Under the pieces are notes generated by a model. The model worked only from the letters and a program-made list of their open reading frames with translations. It had not been told where the DNA came from and searched no databases. Below, piece after piece: positions 8,858 to 18,935 of a stretch of 64,000 bases of DNA. Position 1 is the stretch's first letter. Each line of letters begins with the position of its first letter. The position numbers and the translations under genes were made by a program. The stretch comes from Chitinophagales bacterium (GTDB taxonomy: Bacteria; Bacteroidota; Bacteroidia; Chitinophagales; Chitinophagaceae): assembly GCA_017303335.1 (NCBI GenBank), contig JAFLBK010000002.1, positions 248,001-312,000 on the forward strand, read 5' to 3'.

Positions 8858-9991
8858 ATGGAAACAACAACAGTACAACCCCAGGTGTCAACCGCTGCAC
8901 AAACCGATTTTCTGCCGCTCCATGGCACCGATTACGTAGAATTTTATGTGGGCAATGCCAAGCAGGCAGCTCATTTTTATAAAACAGCTTTCGGGTTCCA
9001 GTCGCTGGCCTATTCCGGTCCGGAAACAGGTGTAAAGGACAGAGTGAGTTACGCGATCCGCCAGAACAAACTCACGTTTGTGCTTACGACCCCGTTAAAG
9101 ACCGATAACCCGATCGCCGATCATATTTATAAACATGGCGACGGGGTGAAAGTGCTGGCGCTGAAAGTGGATGACGCGACATCTGCCTATGCGGAAACAA
9201 CAAAACGGGGCGCCCGGTCCTACATGGAACCCACAAGGCTCCGGGATGAGCATGGCGAAGTGGTGCTGAGCGGTATCCATACCTACGGAGATACCGTGCA
9301 CATTTTTGTTGAACGCACCCATTATACAGGTCCCTTCATGCCGGGTTTCCGCGAGTGGAAGAGCGAATACAATCCGGCGCCGACCGGTTTGCTGTACGTG
9401 GATCATTGCGTGGGTAATGTGGGCTGGAACCAGATGAATCCCTGGGTGAAGTTTTACGAGGATGTAATGGGATTCCGCAATATCCTCAGCTTTGACGACA
9501 ACGATATCTCCACCGAATATTCCGCCCTGATGAGCAAGGTGATGAGCAATGGAAACGGCTACGTGAAATTTCCCATCAATGAACCCGCCGAGGGCAAGAA
9601 GAAAAGCCAGGTGGAGGAGTACCTCGATTTTTACAATGGCGAAGGGGTTCAGCACGTGGCCATCGCTACCAACGATATTGTTTCTACCGTCACCCAGCTT
9701 CGCGACCGGGGCGTGGAATTCCTGCGGGTGCCCTCAACGTATTATGATGACCTGCTCGACCGGGTAGGTAAGATCGATGAAGACCTGGAACCGCTGAAAG
9801 AACTGGGGATATTGGTCGACCGGGATAACGAGGGTTACCTGCTCCAGCTTTTTTCCAAGCCGGTAGAAGACAGGCCAACCCTGTTCTTCGAGATCATCCA
9901 GCGCAAGGGCGCCAAGAGTTTCGGCAAGGGAAATTTCAAAGCCCTTTTCGAAGCCCTGGAACGGGAGCAGGATGCCAGGGGCAATTTGTAA
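8858..9991 (+). CDS. hppD: 4-hydroxyphenylpyruvate dioxygenase
   Basis: Fe(II) dioxygenase converting 4-hydroxyphenylpyruvate to homogentisate in tyrosine catabolism. It has 377 residues with two VOC domains. The three iron ligands are expected at the His of YVDHCVGNV, the His of GVQHVAIATNDI and the Glu of LFFEIIQRKG, all present. The C-terminal gating helix region (GKGNFKALFEALERE) is intact. I start at ATG 8858 (METTTVQPQV) rather than the upstream Met at 8816, whose extra 14 residues lie outside the family fold. No homogentisate dioxygenase gene is adjacent. Confidence 0.95.
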   Translation: METTTVQPQVSTAAQTDFLPLHGTDYVEFYVGNAKQAAHFYKTAFGFQSLAYSGPETGVKDRVSYAIRQNKLTFVLTTPLKTDNPIADHIYKHGDGVKVLALKVDDATSAYAETTKRGARSYMEPTRLRDEHGEVVLSGIHTYGDTVHIFVERTHYTGPFMPGFREWKSEYNPAPTGLLYVDHCVGNVGWNQMNPWVKFYEDVMGFRNILSFDDNDISTEYSALMSKVMSNGNGYVKFPINEPAEGKKKSQVEEYLDFYNGEGVQHVAIATNDIVSTVTQLRDRGVEFLRVPSTYYDDLLDRVGKIDEDLEPLKELGILVDRDNEGYLLQLFSKPVEDRPTLFFEIIQRKGAKSFGKGNFKALFEALEREQDARGNL

Positions 9992-10006
9992 TATTCAATT
10001 TCAGGT

Positions 10007-10047
10007 AATCCGAATAACTGCATGAGATCCATAAGGTTATTCGGATT
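10007..10047 (+). terminator. Intrinsic terminator after hppD
   Basis: A perfect 12-base inverted repeat (AATCCGAATAAC with GTTATTCGGATT) around a 17-base loop, followed by a short T-rich stretch (TATTAAAAT context). It starts 16 bases after the hppD stop. Confidence 0.75.
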
Positions 10048-10130
10048 TATTAAAATGCGCTTCCAATACTGTTTTTTATTCGGGATTTTTTCTATTTTTA
10101 AGGTCCTGAACGTATCAATCCCCTAACAAG

Positions 10131-10898
10131 ATGAGCCGCTTACTTTTAAAATCATGTTTGCAGGTTTTCATTGCAATGATTGCAGGGGCATCGGTATACG
10201 CACAAACGGCCTTCAACGACAACCCGAAAAACAATTACCGGCTGGGCGGCACTTTCAACAAACTGGAAGACTCACTCAAAAAACAATTCGAAGAAAAAAA
10301 ACTGGCCTGGCCTCCGCAGTCGCTCTACATCCGTTCCTTCAAATACGACCGTCAATTGGAAGTGTGGGTAAAGAACAATCCGAATGAACCCTACCGCCTG
10401 TTCAAAACCTACAAGGTTTGCATGCAAAGCGGAACCATGGGGCCCAAGCGCATGGAAGGCGATTACCAGATACCGGAAGGCTTTTACTACATCAACGAGT
10501 TCAACCCGAACAGCAAATACCATCTCTCACTCGGACTTAATTATCCCAATGCGTCCGACAGGATACTGAGTGATTCCGTTCGTCCCGGTGGCGCCATTTA
10601 TATTCACGGCAATTGTGTGTCGACCGGCTGCATCGCCATCAGTGATCTGCCGATCGAAGAACTGTTCATCATCGCCAGCCGGGTAAAGGCCAACGGGCAG
10701 GATTTCATCCCCGTGCATGTGTTCCCGGTAAAATACGATGTGAAGAAATCATTACAATACCTGGCCGAGGCCACCATACGCAACCAGGCCGTTCAGAAAT
10801 TCGCCATCAAACTCAAGGAGGCCTTCGATTATTTCGAAGAGCGGAAGCAATTGCCGGTGATACTGGTAAACAAATCCGGCGAATACGTAATTAATTAA
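10131..10898 (+). CDS. L,D-transpeptidase (YkuD/ErfK family), secreted
   Basis: Cell-wall or periplasmic L,D-transpeptidase-like enzyme. The 255 residues have an N-terminal signal (LQVFIAMIAGASVYAQ). The catalytic motif is IYIHGNCVSTGCIAIS, with the HG pair and the nucleophile Cys of STGC. The domain occupies the middle (about residues 60-190), and a short helical tail follows, as in the YafK-like group. Its stop overlaps the stop of the convergent aspartate kinase gene. Confidence 0.88.
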   Translation: MSRLLLKSCLQVFIAMIAGASVYAQTAFNDNPKNNYRLGGTFNKLEDSLKKQFEEKKLAWPPQSLYIRSFKYDRQLEVWVKNNPNEPYRLFKTYKVCMQSGTMGPKRMEGDYQIPEGFYYINEFNPNSKYHLSLGLNYPNASDRILSDSVRPGGAIYIHGNCVSTGCIAISDLPIEELFIIASRVKANGQDFIPVHVFPVKYDVKKSLQYLAEATIRNQAVQKFAIKLKEAFDYFEERKQLPVILVNKSGEYVIN

Positions 10899-12157
10899 CG
10901 CATCAGCACCTGTACCGTTTCCGGCGTACGCTGCATCAGCAACACCGTTTTTCCCCTGGTAAGTTCCTCGTATTTCTCCCGGCTGTAATGACGGATGGTC
11001 AGCAGGGTGAGGTTTTTTTCCAGCTGCACATCAAAAATGGCCGAAGCCGCGAGGGCCAGTTTTTCGATCTTATCCGGTTTATCATCCAGGCAGCAGAGCA
11101 AACTGACGGCGCCGTTCTGCGATAGGTTCGGCCTGATCTTTACCTGGTCGTATATCTCGTGCAGTTGCGCAATGGGTTTGTCTTCCACGAACGAAAAATC
11201 CTTTGAACTTAGTTCCATCAATACCTGGCTCTTCTTCAGTACAATGATCGGGGGCAGGTTATGAACCGGCTGCTGGCTGATGACCGTTCCGGGCAGTTCC
11301 GGTTTCAGGAAACAGCGTACATGCAGGGGAATATTCTTGTTCTGCAGGGGTTTGATCGTTTTGGGATGGATCACCTGTGCGCCATAGTAGGCCATTTCCA
11401 CCACTTCGCGGTAGCTCAGCGCAGCGATGGGCTGTGCGTCGGGGAATTCTTTCGGATCGGCGCTCATCACCGCTTCAACATCTTTCCAGATCGTTTGGCT
11501 TTCGGCGTCGAGAAGATTGGCGAAAATGGCGGCGCTGAAATCACTGCCTTCCCGCCCCAGTGTGGTGCTTTCGTTTTCATCGGTTGCGCCGATGAATCCC
11601 TGGGTGATGATGATGTCGTGTTCGGCAAACAGGGGCATTACCTGGGCCTCCACCCGTTGCCGGGTGTATTCCCAATCGATCGCCGCGTCGCGGAAATTGT
11701 CGTCGGTTCGAACGATATCCCGTACATCCAGCCATTGGTTACGAATGCCCGCTTCATTGAAATAACTGCTTACCAGGGAAGTACTGAGCAATTCGCCGCA
11801 GCAAACCACCTGGTCGTAGTAATAATCATATTCCCGTACCGGTTTATCGTGCAGCAGCCATTCCACTTCCGTAAAGAAATCCCGGAGCTGGTCTTCGGCG
11901 GCTTTCCATTGGATCGTCACCAGGTATTTCAGCAGGGTAAGATGCGATTGCTTCACCTGTTCGAACAACTGCAACGCGTCGTCTTTTCGGCCCTCATAAA
12001 AAGCGTCCACCACTTTTTCGAGGGCATTGGTGGTTTTACCCATGGCGGAGATGATCACGAGTATCTTTTCGCCTTTGTACGAAGCAAGAATACGCCCCGC
12101 ATTCTGAATCCGTTCCGCTGTATTGATGCTGGCTCCGCCAAACTTAAAAACCTTCAT
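10895..12157 (-). CDS. lysC: Aspartate kinase, monofunctional
   Basis: Phosphorylates aspartate at the entry to Lys, Met, Thr and diaminopimelate synthesis. It has 420 residues. The N-terminal KFGGAS loop (KFGGTS in most relatives) binds the substrates, FIGATDENESTTLGREGSDF forms the active site, and two C-terminal ACT domains (from about residue 300) provide for feedback control. Which amino acid inhibits cannot be read from sequence. It stands alone and is divergent from fbp. Confidence 0.93.
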   Translation of the reverse strand: MKVFKFGGASINTAERIQNAGRILASYKGEKILVIISAMGKTTNALEKVVDAFYEGRKDDALQLFEQVKQSHLTLLKYLVTIQWKAAEDQLRDFFTEVEWLLHDKPVREYDYYYDQVVCCGELLSTSLVSSYFNEAGIRNQWLDVRDIVRTDDNFRDAAIDWEYTRQRVEAQVMPLFAEHDIIITQGFIGATDENESTTLGREGSDFSAAIFANLLDAESQTIWKDVEAVMSADPKEFPDAQPIAALSYREVVEMAYYGAQVIHPKTIKPLQNKNIPLHVRCFLKPELPGTVISQQPVHNLPPIIVLKKSQVLMELSSKDFSFVEDKPIAQLHEIYDQVKIRPNLSQNGAVSLLCCLDDKPDKIEKLALAASAIFDVQLEKNLTLLTIRHYSREKYEELTRGKTVLLMQRTPETVQVLMR

Positions 12158-12268
12158 GGAGTGTGGGTTGATTGGTCAATTTGGGTTAATTTAGCCCGGA
12201 TGAAATGAGGACAAAAATCGTCATTCCTGCCCAATAAACGAACTATTGCCTGACCCAAATTATCTGTT

Positions 12269-13279
12269 ATGAGTGTTAACCGTAAAATACAAACGCTGGA
12301 TGAATTCACCATTCAGCAGATGCGTGATTTTCCACACGCCACCGGCGAACTGGCCGGCCTGCTCCGCGATATCGGGCTGGCCGCCAAACGGGTGAATACC
12401 GAAGTGAACAAGGCCGGCCTGGTAGACATCCTGGGCGACGCCGGCAGCATCAATGTACAGGGTGAGGAAGTGAAGAAGCTCGATGTGTATGCCAACAACC
12501 AGTTCATGGGTGTGCTGCAGCACGGCATCAGCTGCGCCGGCATCGGCAGCGAAGAACTCGACGACATCGTGGTGTTCGACGACCCCGTAAGCAACAACAG
12601 TAAATACGTATGTCTTTTCGATCCGCTCGATGGCAGCAGCAATATCGATGTGAATGTTTCCATCGGCACCATCTTCAGCGTTTTCCGCCGGGTGAGCGAA
12701 CTGGGAAAACCTGCCACCCAGGAAGATTTTCTGCAACCGGGCAATAAACAGGTGGCTGCCGGTTACGTGATCTACGGTTCATCCACCATGCTCGTGTACG
12801 CCACCCGCCGGGGTGTGAATGGGTTCACGCTCGACCCCTCGATCGGGGAATACACGCTCAGCCACCCGAACATCAAATGCCCCGAAAAGGGGAAAATCTA
12901 TTCGGTGAACCACGGTAATTTCTTCCAGTATGAAGAGGGCGTGAAAAGCTATATCACCGTTTGCCAGAAAAAAGACAAGGCTACCGGGGGCCCGTATACG
13001 CAACGCTATATCGGCAGCATGGTGGCCGATGTGCACCGTAACCTCATCAAGGGCGGCATATTCATGTATCCCGGCACTACCGACAAGCCCAAGGGCAAAC
13101 TACGCCTCCTGTACGAATGCAATCCCTTCGCCTTCATCATGGAGATCGCCGGCGGCAAGGCTACCAATGGGAAGATACGCGTACTCGATATACAGCCCAC
13201 CGAATTGCATCAGCGTACGCCTTTCTTTGTGGGCAGTAAACTGATGATGGAAGAACTGGAAACGCATTATAAAGGATAA
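12269..13279 (+). CDS. fbp: Fructose-1,6-bisphosphatase class I
   Basis: Hydrolyses fructose-1,6-bisphosphate in gluconeogenesis. The 336 residues match class I length. Metal and phosphate site motifs are present: [47 protein letters not shown] and [21 protein letters not shown]. The GNAT gene begins 13 bases downstream, so the two may be cotranscribed. Confidence 0.96.
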   Translation: MSVNRKIQTLDEFTIQQMRDFPHATGELAGLLRDIGLAAKRVNTEVNKAGLVDILGDAGSINVQGEEVKKLDVYANNQFMGVLQHGISCAGIGSEELDDIVVFDDPVSNNSKYVCLFDPLDGSSNIDVNVSIGTIFSVFRRVSELGKPATQEDFLQPGNKQVAAGYVIYGSSTMLVYATRRGVNGFTLDPSIGEYTLSHPNIKCPEKGKIYSVNHGNFFQYEEGVKSYITVCQKKDKATGGPYTQRYIGSMVADVHRNLIKGGIFMYPGTTDKPKGKLRLLYECNPFAFIMEIAGGKATNGKIRVLDIQPTELHQRTPFFVGSKLMMEELETHYKG

Positions 13280-13292
13280 ACAGCCGGCACCC

Positions 13293-13748
13293 GTGATCAG
13301 CATTGTACCATACGAGGATAAATACCAGCCCGATTTTGAACGGCTGAACATGGAATGGCTGGAATTGTACAGCCTCACGGAAGAATACGACCTCGCCATA
13401 CTCAATGATCCCCGGGATACCGTCATCAATAAAGGAGGCGCCATCTTCCTGGTGCTCGAAGATGATAGTGTGATCGGCACGGCCGGCATTGCCCGGGTGT
13501 CCGACACACAATACGAACTGATTAAAATGGCGGTCGACCCCGCGGCCCGGGGAAAGGGGATCGGGAAACTCCTGCTGAACCGCTGCCTCGAACATGCCAA
13601 AGAGCTGGGGGCGCAAAAGATATCCCTTTTCTCCAGCACGCATCTTAAAACGGCGCTTCGGATGTATGAGGACGCGGGTTTTCAATATGTACAGGTAAGC
13701 GACAGCCCGATGCTTACCGCGGATATTAAAATGGAAAAATCCTTATAA
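13293..13748 (+). CDS. GNAT-family N-acetyltransferase
   Basis: A 151-residue single-domain GNAT protein. The acetyl-CoA binding loop is motif A, VDPAARGKGIGKLLLNRCLE (R/Q-x-x-G-x-G/A), followed by the C-terminal MYEDAGFQYV element. The start is GTG at 13293, giving VISIVPYEDKY; an internal Met would remove strand 1. The substrate is unknown. It lies between fbp and an ABC ATPase gene. Confidence 0.85.
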   Translation: MISIVPYEDKYQPDFERLNMEWLELYSLTEEYDLAILNDPRDTVINKGGAIFLVLEDDSVIGTAGIARVSDTQYELIKMAVDPAARGKGIGKLLLNRCLEHAKELGAQKISLFSSTHLKTALRMYEDAGFQYVQVSDSPMLTADIKMEKSL

Positions 13749-13762
13749 CCAATAACAACAAA

Positions 13763-14524
13763 ATGCCCCAGGCCATCATCTCCGTTAAGAACCTTGTTAA
13801 GAACTATGGAACCTTCCAGGCCGTAAAAGGGATATCCTTTGATGTATTTGAAGGCGAGATATTCGGTTTGCTGGGACCCAATGGCGCCGGCAAATCCACC
13901 ACCCTCGAGATCATCGAAACCCTCCGCACTAAAACCAGCGGCGACGTAACCGTTTGCGGAATGAATCTCGATAAAGAACCCGACAGCATCAAACGCGTGA
14001 TCGGAGTGCAATTGCAGACATCCGGATTCTATCCCGGTCTTACCCTGCTGGAACTGATCGAACTGTTCAGCGGGCTGTACAACGAAAAAGTAGACGCGAT
14101 GGAACTGCTGAAACTGGTGAACCTGGCCGATAAAGCGAAGAACAAATACAAGGAGATGAGCGGCGGACAAAAACAACGCTTTTCCATCGCCACCACGCTG
14201 ATCAATAAACCCCGGATTATTTTCCTCGACGAGCCAACCACCGGGCTCGATCCGCAGGCCCGGCGCAATTTGTGGGATCTCATCCGCGATATCCGGCGCC
14301 AGGGATCTACCGTCATCATCACCACGCATTATATGGATGAAGCGGAACAACTCTGCGACCGCATCGCGATCATGGACGAGGGTAAGATCATCTCACTCGA
14401 CAGTCCGGATAAAATGATCGACGACCTGGTTCAAAGCGGCTTCGAACGCCCCAAGCAGGTAAAGGCCGCCAGCCTCGAAGACGTTTTTATACAATTAACA
14501 GGTAAGGACATGCGGGAAGAGTAA
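13763..14524 (+). CDS. ABC transporter ATP-binding protein (CcmA/DrrA type)
   Basis: A 253-residue ATPase for an ABC-2-type exporter. Walker A is GLLGPNGAGKST, the signature is EMSGGQKQRFS, Walker B is RIIFLDEPTTGLDPQARR and the switch His is in TTHYMDEA. No permease gene is adjacent: FKBP isomerase follows and a GNAT gene precedes it. Its membrane partner must lie elsewhere. A separate complete ABC pair, nosF-nosY, is at 56-57.6 kb. Confidence 0.92.
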   Translation: MPQAIISVKNLVKNYGTFQAVKGISFDVFEGEIFGLLGPNGAGKSTTLEIIETLRTKTSGDVTVCGMNLDKEPDSIKRVIGVQLQTSGFYPGLTLLELIELFSGLYNEKVDAMELLKLVNLADKAKNKYKEMSGGQKQRFSIATTLINKPRIIFLDEPTTGLDPQARRNLWDLIRDIRRQGSTVIITTHYMDEAEQLCDRIAIMDEGKIISLDSPDKMIDDLVQSGFERPKQVKAASLEDVFIQLTGKDMREE

Positions 14525-14584
14525 AATGCCGTTTCTTTGCCTTCCGATAGTAATCGGAACAAATTTTCAATCAAAAAAACTTCT

Positions 14585-15328
14585 ATGAAAAGATTTCTGT
14601 TGCCTACAATCGTATTGTGTTTTGCCGGTATGACTGCGCTTGCCCAGGGTGGGGCAAAACCCAAATCCAAACCGGCGGCGGTAAAACCTGCAGCAAAACC
14701 GGTGATGAAGAGCCTGCTCGACAGTTTTAGCTATGCAGCCGGAGTGAATGTGGCTACCAATATGAAAGCCCAGGGCATCAGCACTCTCAATGCGGCGATG
14801 ATGCAAAAAGGACTCGACGACGTATTTAAGAATAAGACCCCGCAGCTTACGCCCGAACAGACCAACGCCTGCATGCAACGGCAACTGGAGATTTTCGCCG
14901 CTGCTAAAAACGCCGAGGCGATGGCAACCGGTAACGCCTTCCTGGAGAACAATAAGAAACGCGATGGCATTACCGTTCTGCCCAGCGGACTTCAGTACGA
15001 AGTGATACGGAGCGGTAAGGCCGACGGCATTAGTCCGAAACTGGAGGATACCGTGGAAGTGAACTACATCGGCCGGTATATAGACGGAACTGAGTTTGAG
15101 AACTCGTACAAAAACGGCCAGCCGGCGGCATTCCCGTTGGGCGCCGTGATTAAAGGTTGGGTAGAAACACTGTTGCGCATGAAGCCAGGCGACCACTGGA
15201 AAGTATTTATCCCAAGCGAACTCGCCTACGGCGCAGCCGGGAATGGCGTGATTCCACCCAACGCGGTACTGGTATTCGATATCATCCTGGAAAATGTTCG
15301 CACGGCCGCACCCAAAAGCAATGAATAA
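14585..15328 (+). CDS. FKBP-type peptidyl-prolyl isomerase, secreted
   Basis: Periplasmic proline isomerase/chaperone of the FkpA/Mip type. The 247 residues start with a signal (MKRFLLPTIVLCFAGMTALA). A dimerisation helix region (about 40-135) precedes an FKBP domain (about 140-240: VEVNYIGRYIDGTEFENSY, GVIPPNAVLVFDIILENV). I choose the Met at 14585, which opens the signal peptide, over the one 16 codons upstream. The stop (TAA) shares its last A with the ATG of the DinB-family gene, so the two are translationally coupled. Confidence 0.92.
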   Translation: MKRFLLPTIVLCFAGMTALAQGGAKPKSKPAAVKPAAKPVMKSLLDSFSYAAGVNVATNMKAQGISTLNAAMMQKGLDDVFKNKTPQLTPEQTNACMQRQLEIFAAAKNAEAMATGNAFLENNKKRDGITVLPSGLQYEVIRSGKADGISPKLEDTVEVNYIGRYIDGTEFENSYKNGQPAAFPLGAVIKGWVETLLRMKPGDHWKVFIPSELAYGAAGNGVIPPNAVLVFDIILENVRTAAPKSNE

Positions 15329-15852
15329 TGGAAGATCTTCGCTACCCGATCGGCCGCTATACGGCCCAGCCTTTTTCTGAAAAACTCCGGGAAGAATGGC
15401 TGATCGATATTCAATTTCTGCCACAGCATCTTGAAAATGCGGTGCAGAACCTCGACGCTGCCCAGCTGGATACAGCCTACCGCGAAGGAGGGTGGACGGT
15501 GAAACAGGTGGTGCACCACGTGGCCGACAGTCATATGAATTCGCTGATCCGGTTCAAGCTCGGACTTACCGAAGACAATCCCACCATCAAGCCCTACGAT
15601 GAAAACGAATGGGTAAAACTGGCCGATACGCAAAACCTGCCTGTCAATGTTTCGCTGACCCTGTTGCACGCTTTGCACATCCGCCTGCACGAATTGTTGA
15701 AGAACATGAGTCGTACTGATCTCGACCGGACCTTGTTTCACCCGGAGCATAAAAAAGAATTCACGCTTTGGGAATTCCTCGGACTTTATGCCTGGCATGG
15801 CCGCCATCATACCGCACACATTACTTCACTGCGGGAGCGGATGGGGTGGTAG
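15328..15852 (+). CDS. DinB/YfiT-family metal-dependent putative thiol transferase
   Basis: A 174-residue four-helix DinB-superfamily protein of the YfiT group, related to bacillithiol S-transferases. The putative metal site is made of His from VVHHVADSH (residues 63-69) and from AWHGRHHTAH (157-164), spaced as in YfiT (one His near 65, two four residues apart near 160). The start overlaps the FKBP stop by one base. Substrate and thiol are unknown. Confidence 0.85.
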   Translation: MEDLRYPIGRYTAQPFSEKLREEWLIDIQFLPQHLENAVQNLDAAQLDTAYREGGWTVKQVVHHVADSHMNSLIRFKLGLTEDNPTIKPYDENEWVKLADTQNLPVNVSLTLLHALHIRLHELLKNMSRTDLDRTLFHPEHKKEFTLWEFLGLYAWHGRHHTAHITSLRERMGW

Positions 15853-15986
15853 TGCGGTTGATTTGTTTATTGGTTTATCAGTTTATTGGTAAGCAACTTT
15901 CTGTTTGGGGAACTACACAGCCCTTATCCGCTATCAACCATGAACTATTTGCCATGAACTATTAACTATGAACCATTAACTAATTC

Positions 15987-16532
15987 ATGAACTGGAAAAC
16001 ACTTTCTTCCCAATACATCAGTCAGCATGTGTATTTCACCGCCCGCCGGGATATTTGTGAAATGCCCGATGGAACCATTGTGGATCCGTATTTTGTAGTG
16101 GAATTACCCACATCGGTATGTGCGCTGGCGATCACCGATGACAACCAGGTCATCCTGGTAAAGCAATACCGGCACCCCGTATCGGATACGCTGCTGGAAG
16201 TGCCCGGTGGTTTTGTGGATGCCGGCGAGTCTTCGGATAAAGCTATCGCCCGGGAGTTGCTGGAGGAGACAGGCTATGTATTCAGGGATTATATTTTTGT
16301 GGGCAGGATCGCCGCCAATCCCGGGGTGTTGAATAATTATACCGATCTGTACCTGGCCACGGGAGGCATCAAACGATCAACCCAGCAACTGGATCATCAT
16401 GAAGAGATCGAGATCATGCTTATGCCGGTAGAGGAGGTAAGGCAACGGCTGCTTAATAATGAGATCAGGCAATCCCTGCATGCCTGCTGCCTGTTCTACG
16501 CTTTTCACAAACTCGATTCACTCGGCCGCTGA
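15987..16532 (+). CDS. Nudix hydrolase, ADP-ribose pyrophosphatase-like
   Basis: A 181-residue Nudix protein. The complete Nudix box GGFVDAGESSDKAIARELLE (continuing ETGY) holds the metal-binding REx2EE core. A preceding beta domain (VVELPTSVCALAITDDNQVI) and the proline-less loop after the box are typical of ADP-sugar pyrophosphatases. Its 3' end overlaps the convergent folC gene by 15 bases. Upstream, 15860-15985 is AT-rich with short GGTTTAT/ACTATGAAC-type repeats. Confidence 0.88.
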   Translation: MNWKTLSSQYISQHVYFTARRDICEMPDGTIVDPYFVVELPTSVCALAITDDNQVILVKQYRHPVSDTLLEVPGGFVDAGESSDKAIARELLEETGYVFRDYIFVGRIAANPGVLNNYTDLYLATGGIKRSTQQLDHHEEIEIMLMPVEEVRQRLLNNEIRQSLHACCLFYAFHKLDSLGR

Positions 16533-17825
16533 CCGGTCCACTTCGGCTACCAGGAACACACTTCCGCAAACGAGGATCATATCACCCGGTTTTGCCGCCT
16601 TGCGGGCCGCGGCGATGGCCGCATTCACGTCATCAAAACAGTTTCCATGAATGTTGAAGCCGGCAGCTTTCAGTTTCAGTACTTCGGAAGGCATCGCACG
16701 GGGTATATGCGCATGGCTGAAATAATAATGCCCCGAAGCGGGCAGCAGTGAAAGCGCTTTGGTTACATCCTTATCCTTAACCATGCCCAATACAAAATGA
16801 ACCGTTGAAGGCGCTTGTTCAATAAGCGACAATTGCTTTAGTACCTGGCGGATTCCATCTTCATTATGCGCCACGTCCAGTACAGTAACCGGGTTTGTGT
16901 CGATCACTTCCCAACGGCCATGCAGGCCGGTTAACTGCTTTACATTTTGTAAAGCCTGCTTTTCACTTTCATTGCTGATGGAAAAACCCCGTTGCATCAG
17001 CAGCCCCTCTGCGCAAAGAACGGTGGAAAGGTTCTTCACCTGGTAAAAACCGTTCAGGTCGAGTTCGAATGATTCGGTGACCTGGTGAACCGTGTTGGTC
17101 ACATCGCAACGGAGCGAAGCGGGGGAGTAACGGATATTAGCGGCATGGTATTCTTCCTGGGCAAAACAGATCGGCGCTGCAAGTTCGCGGGCCTTCCTGA
17201 TGAACACTTCCTTTGTTTCGGGGAGGTATTCGCCGATCACCACCGGTACACCCGCCTTGATAATACCTGCTTTTTCCCCGGCGATTTCCGGTAAGCTGTT
17301 TCCCAGCAGGTTCATGTGGTCGTAGCCGATATTGGTAATGATGGATACGAGCGGCGTGATGATGTTGGTACTGTCGAGCCGGCCGCCGAGCCCGGTTTCA
17401 ATGACCGCGATGTCTACCTTTTCTTTTTCGAAATAATCGAATGCCATGGCTACCGTGAGCTCGAAAAAAGAAGGTTGTACCGCTTCCGATAAGGTCATCG
17501 TGCGTTGAACGAAATTCACCACAAAATCCCGGCTGATCATTTCGCCATTGATCCGGATACGCTCCCGGAAATCTTTCAGGTGCGGTGATGTATAGAGCCC
17601 GGTTTTATAGCCTGCCTGTTGCAGGATGGCAGCCAGCATGTGACTGGTGCTGCCTTTGCCGTTGGTGCCGGCAATATGAATGCTTTTGAATTTTGTATGC
17701 GGGTTGTCCAGCGCTTCGCAAAGTGCGATGGTATTGTGCAGGTCTTTTTTATAGGCAGCCGCACCAATCCTGCTGAACATCGGCAGTTGGGCATAGAGAT
17801 AGTCCAGTGTTTGCTGGTAATTCAT
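16518..17825 (-). CDS. folC: Folylpolyglutamate synthase / dihydrofolate synthase
   Basis: Adds glutamate to folates (and forms dihydrofolate from dihydropteroate in bifunctional forms). It has 435 residues. The ATP loop is HIAGTNGKGSTSHMLAAI, and the Mur-ligase-type catalytic segment is VAVIETGLGGRLDSTN. The C-terminal domain has VLDVAHNEDGIRQVL. The start ATG at 17825 gives the usual N terminus (MNYQQTLDYLY). It precedes nothing in its operon: the TonB-like gene ends upstream with its own stop at 17859. Confidence 0.94.
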   Translation of the reverse strand: MNYQQTLDYLYAQLPMFSRIGAAAYKKDLHNTIALCEALDNPHTKFKSIHIAGTNGKGSTSHMLAAILQQAGYKTGLYTSPHLKDFRERIRINGEMISRDFVVNFVQRTMTLSEAVQPSFFELTVAMAFDYFEKEKVDIAVIETGLGGRLDSTNIITPLVSIITNIGYDHMNLLGNSLPEIAGEKAGIIKAGVPVVIGEYLPETKEVFIRKARELAAPICFAQEEYHAANIRYSPASLRCDVTNTVHQVTESFELDLNGFYQVKNLSTVLCAEGLLMQRGFSISNESEKQALQNVKQLTGLHGRWEVIDTNPVTVLDVAHNEDGIRQVLKQLSLIEQAPSTVHFVLGMVKDKDVTKALSLLPASGHYYFSHAHIPRAMPSEVLKLKAAGFNIHGNCFDDVNAAIAAARKAAKPGDMILVCGSVFLVAEVDRSAAE

Positions 17826-17858
17826 CCCCGCAAATATATGTGAACTGAAGAAAGCTTC

Positions 17859-18680
17859 TTATTGTTCCCGGAAGTTAAAGGGTACTGTTACGATGGACTC
17901 GTGATCTGATTTATTGAATTCGATATTCGGCAGGTAACTGCGTATCGCGTTGGCGTATTTAGGATCGGCGCTCGTAGAGCCTTTGTCAAAGGTTACAAAT
18001 GTTCCCCTGCCGGATGGAGAAACCTTGATCACGGCATTGATGGTGGCTTTCGGTAAATCGCCCATGAAAATATAATTGTTTACGATGGTACGGTCACCCT
18101 TGCTCACTCGTAAAGCGCTTCCACCGGTTCTTCCGCCCGGATTATTCCCATAGCTGTCGGGTTTGCCATTCGGATTGCCGGCATCGCCCTTGCCACCGGG
18201 GTTATTGCCCTGGTATTTGTATCCGTTGTCTTCCGTAGCGCCATTGCCGGTGCCATTCTTCGGACCGCTATAGCCGGCGATCTTTGGTTTCTGCGGTTTG
18301 GGTTCGGGCTTGGGGGCAACCGGGGTGGGTTCCTTTACTTTTACGGTTGTTTTTACCGGATTTTTGATCGTCGCGGATTCTTTATCGGCCAGGTCGTCGG
18401 TCTTCACTTCTTCGGCTTCAGGAGTTTTTGCGGCTGCCGTTTTGGGTTGTTCCGCCTCCTGTTCCCCGGGCGCTTTCTCGCCTTTGACCAGGGGTTGTAC
18501 TTCTCCATATCCCTCGGCATTATTGCCCAGGTTGATCTCGATCAGGTCTTCGGTGATCAGGGGTTGTGTATGCGTATGTGTCCAGGAAATCAGGAATGCC
18601 AGCAGCAGGAGTGTGCCGCAGATAATAACAGTATAAATAAGGGCTTTCCGGTTTTTTTCTGCTTCGAAGGAGGCTGTCAT
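17859..18680 (-). CDS. TonB-like energy transducer protein
   Basis: A 273-residue protein with a short cytoplasmic start (MTASFEAEKNRK), one membrane helix (ALIYTVIICGTLLLLAFLIS), a long Pro/Lys/Glu-rich periplasmic linker (EPTPVAPKPEPKPQKPK) and a Gly/Asn-rich segment. The C-terminal beta domain (GDLPKATINAVIKVSPSGRG) resembles TonB C-terminal domains. The Met at 18680 suits the membrane topology better than 18695. It lies upstream of folC on the same strand, with 33 bases between. No exbB/exbD neighbour is present here. Confidence 0.75.
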   Translation of the reverse strand: MTASFEAEKNRKALIYTVIICGTLLLLAFLISWTHTHTQPLITEDLIEINLGNNAEGYGEVQPLVKGEKAPGEQEAEQPKTAAAKTPEAEEVKTDDLADKESATIKNPVKTTVKVKEPTPVAPKPEPKPQKPKIAGYSGPKNGTGNGATEDNGYKYQGNNPGGKGDAGNPNGKPDSYGNNPGGRTGGSALRVSKGDRTIVNNYIFMGDLPKATINAVIKVSPSGRGTFVTFDKGSTSADPKYANAIRSYLPNIEFNKSDHESIVTVPFNFREQ

Positions 18681-18935
18681 AGCAATGGTATACATCTCAA
18701 AGGTATTTAATTGGCGCCAAACGATGCAATCCCATGCCGTATTTGGTGTAGGTTGTTAAGGTTTTAACAATTCTGAAATTCCGCCAAAGACGCTGCGATA
18801 AAAATCTGCTTGACATTGGCATATAATCGCTGTAATTTTCTGCGGCTTTATTACTGCCGGGCATTCTCCCAATACTTACCAGGTACCCTTGCCTGCTTCT
18901 TGAACTGCTATTCTTCACTGGTTAAAATTTATTTT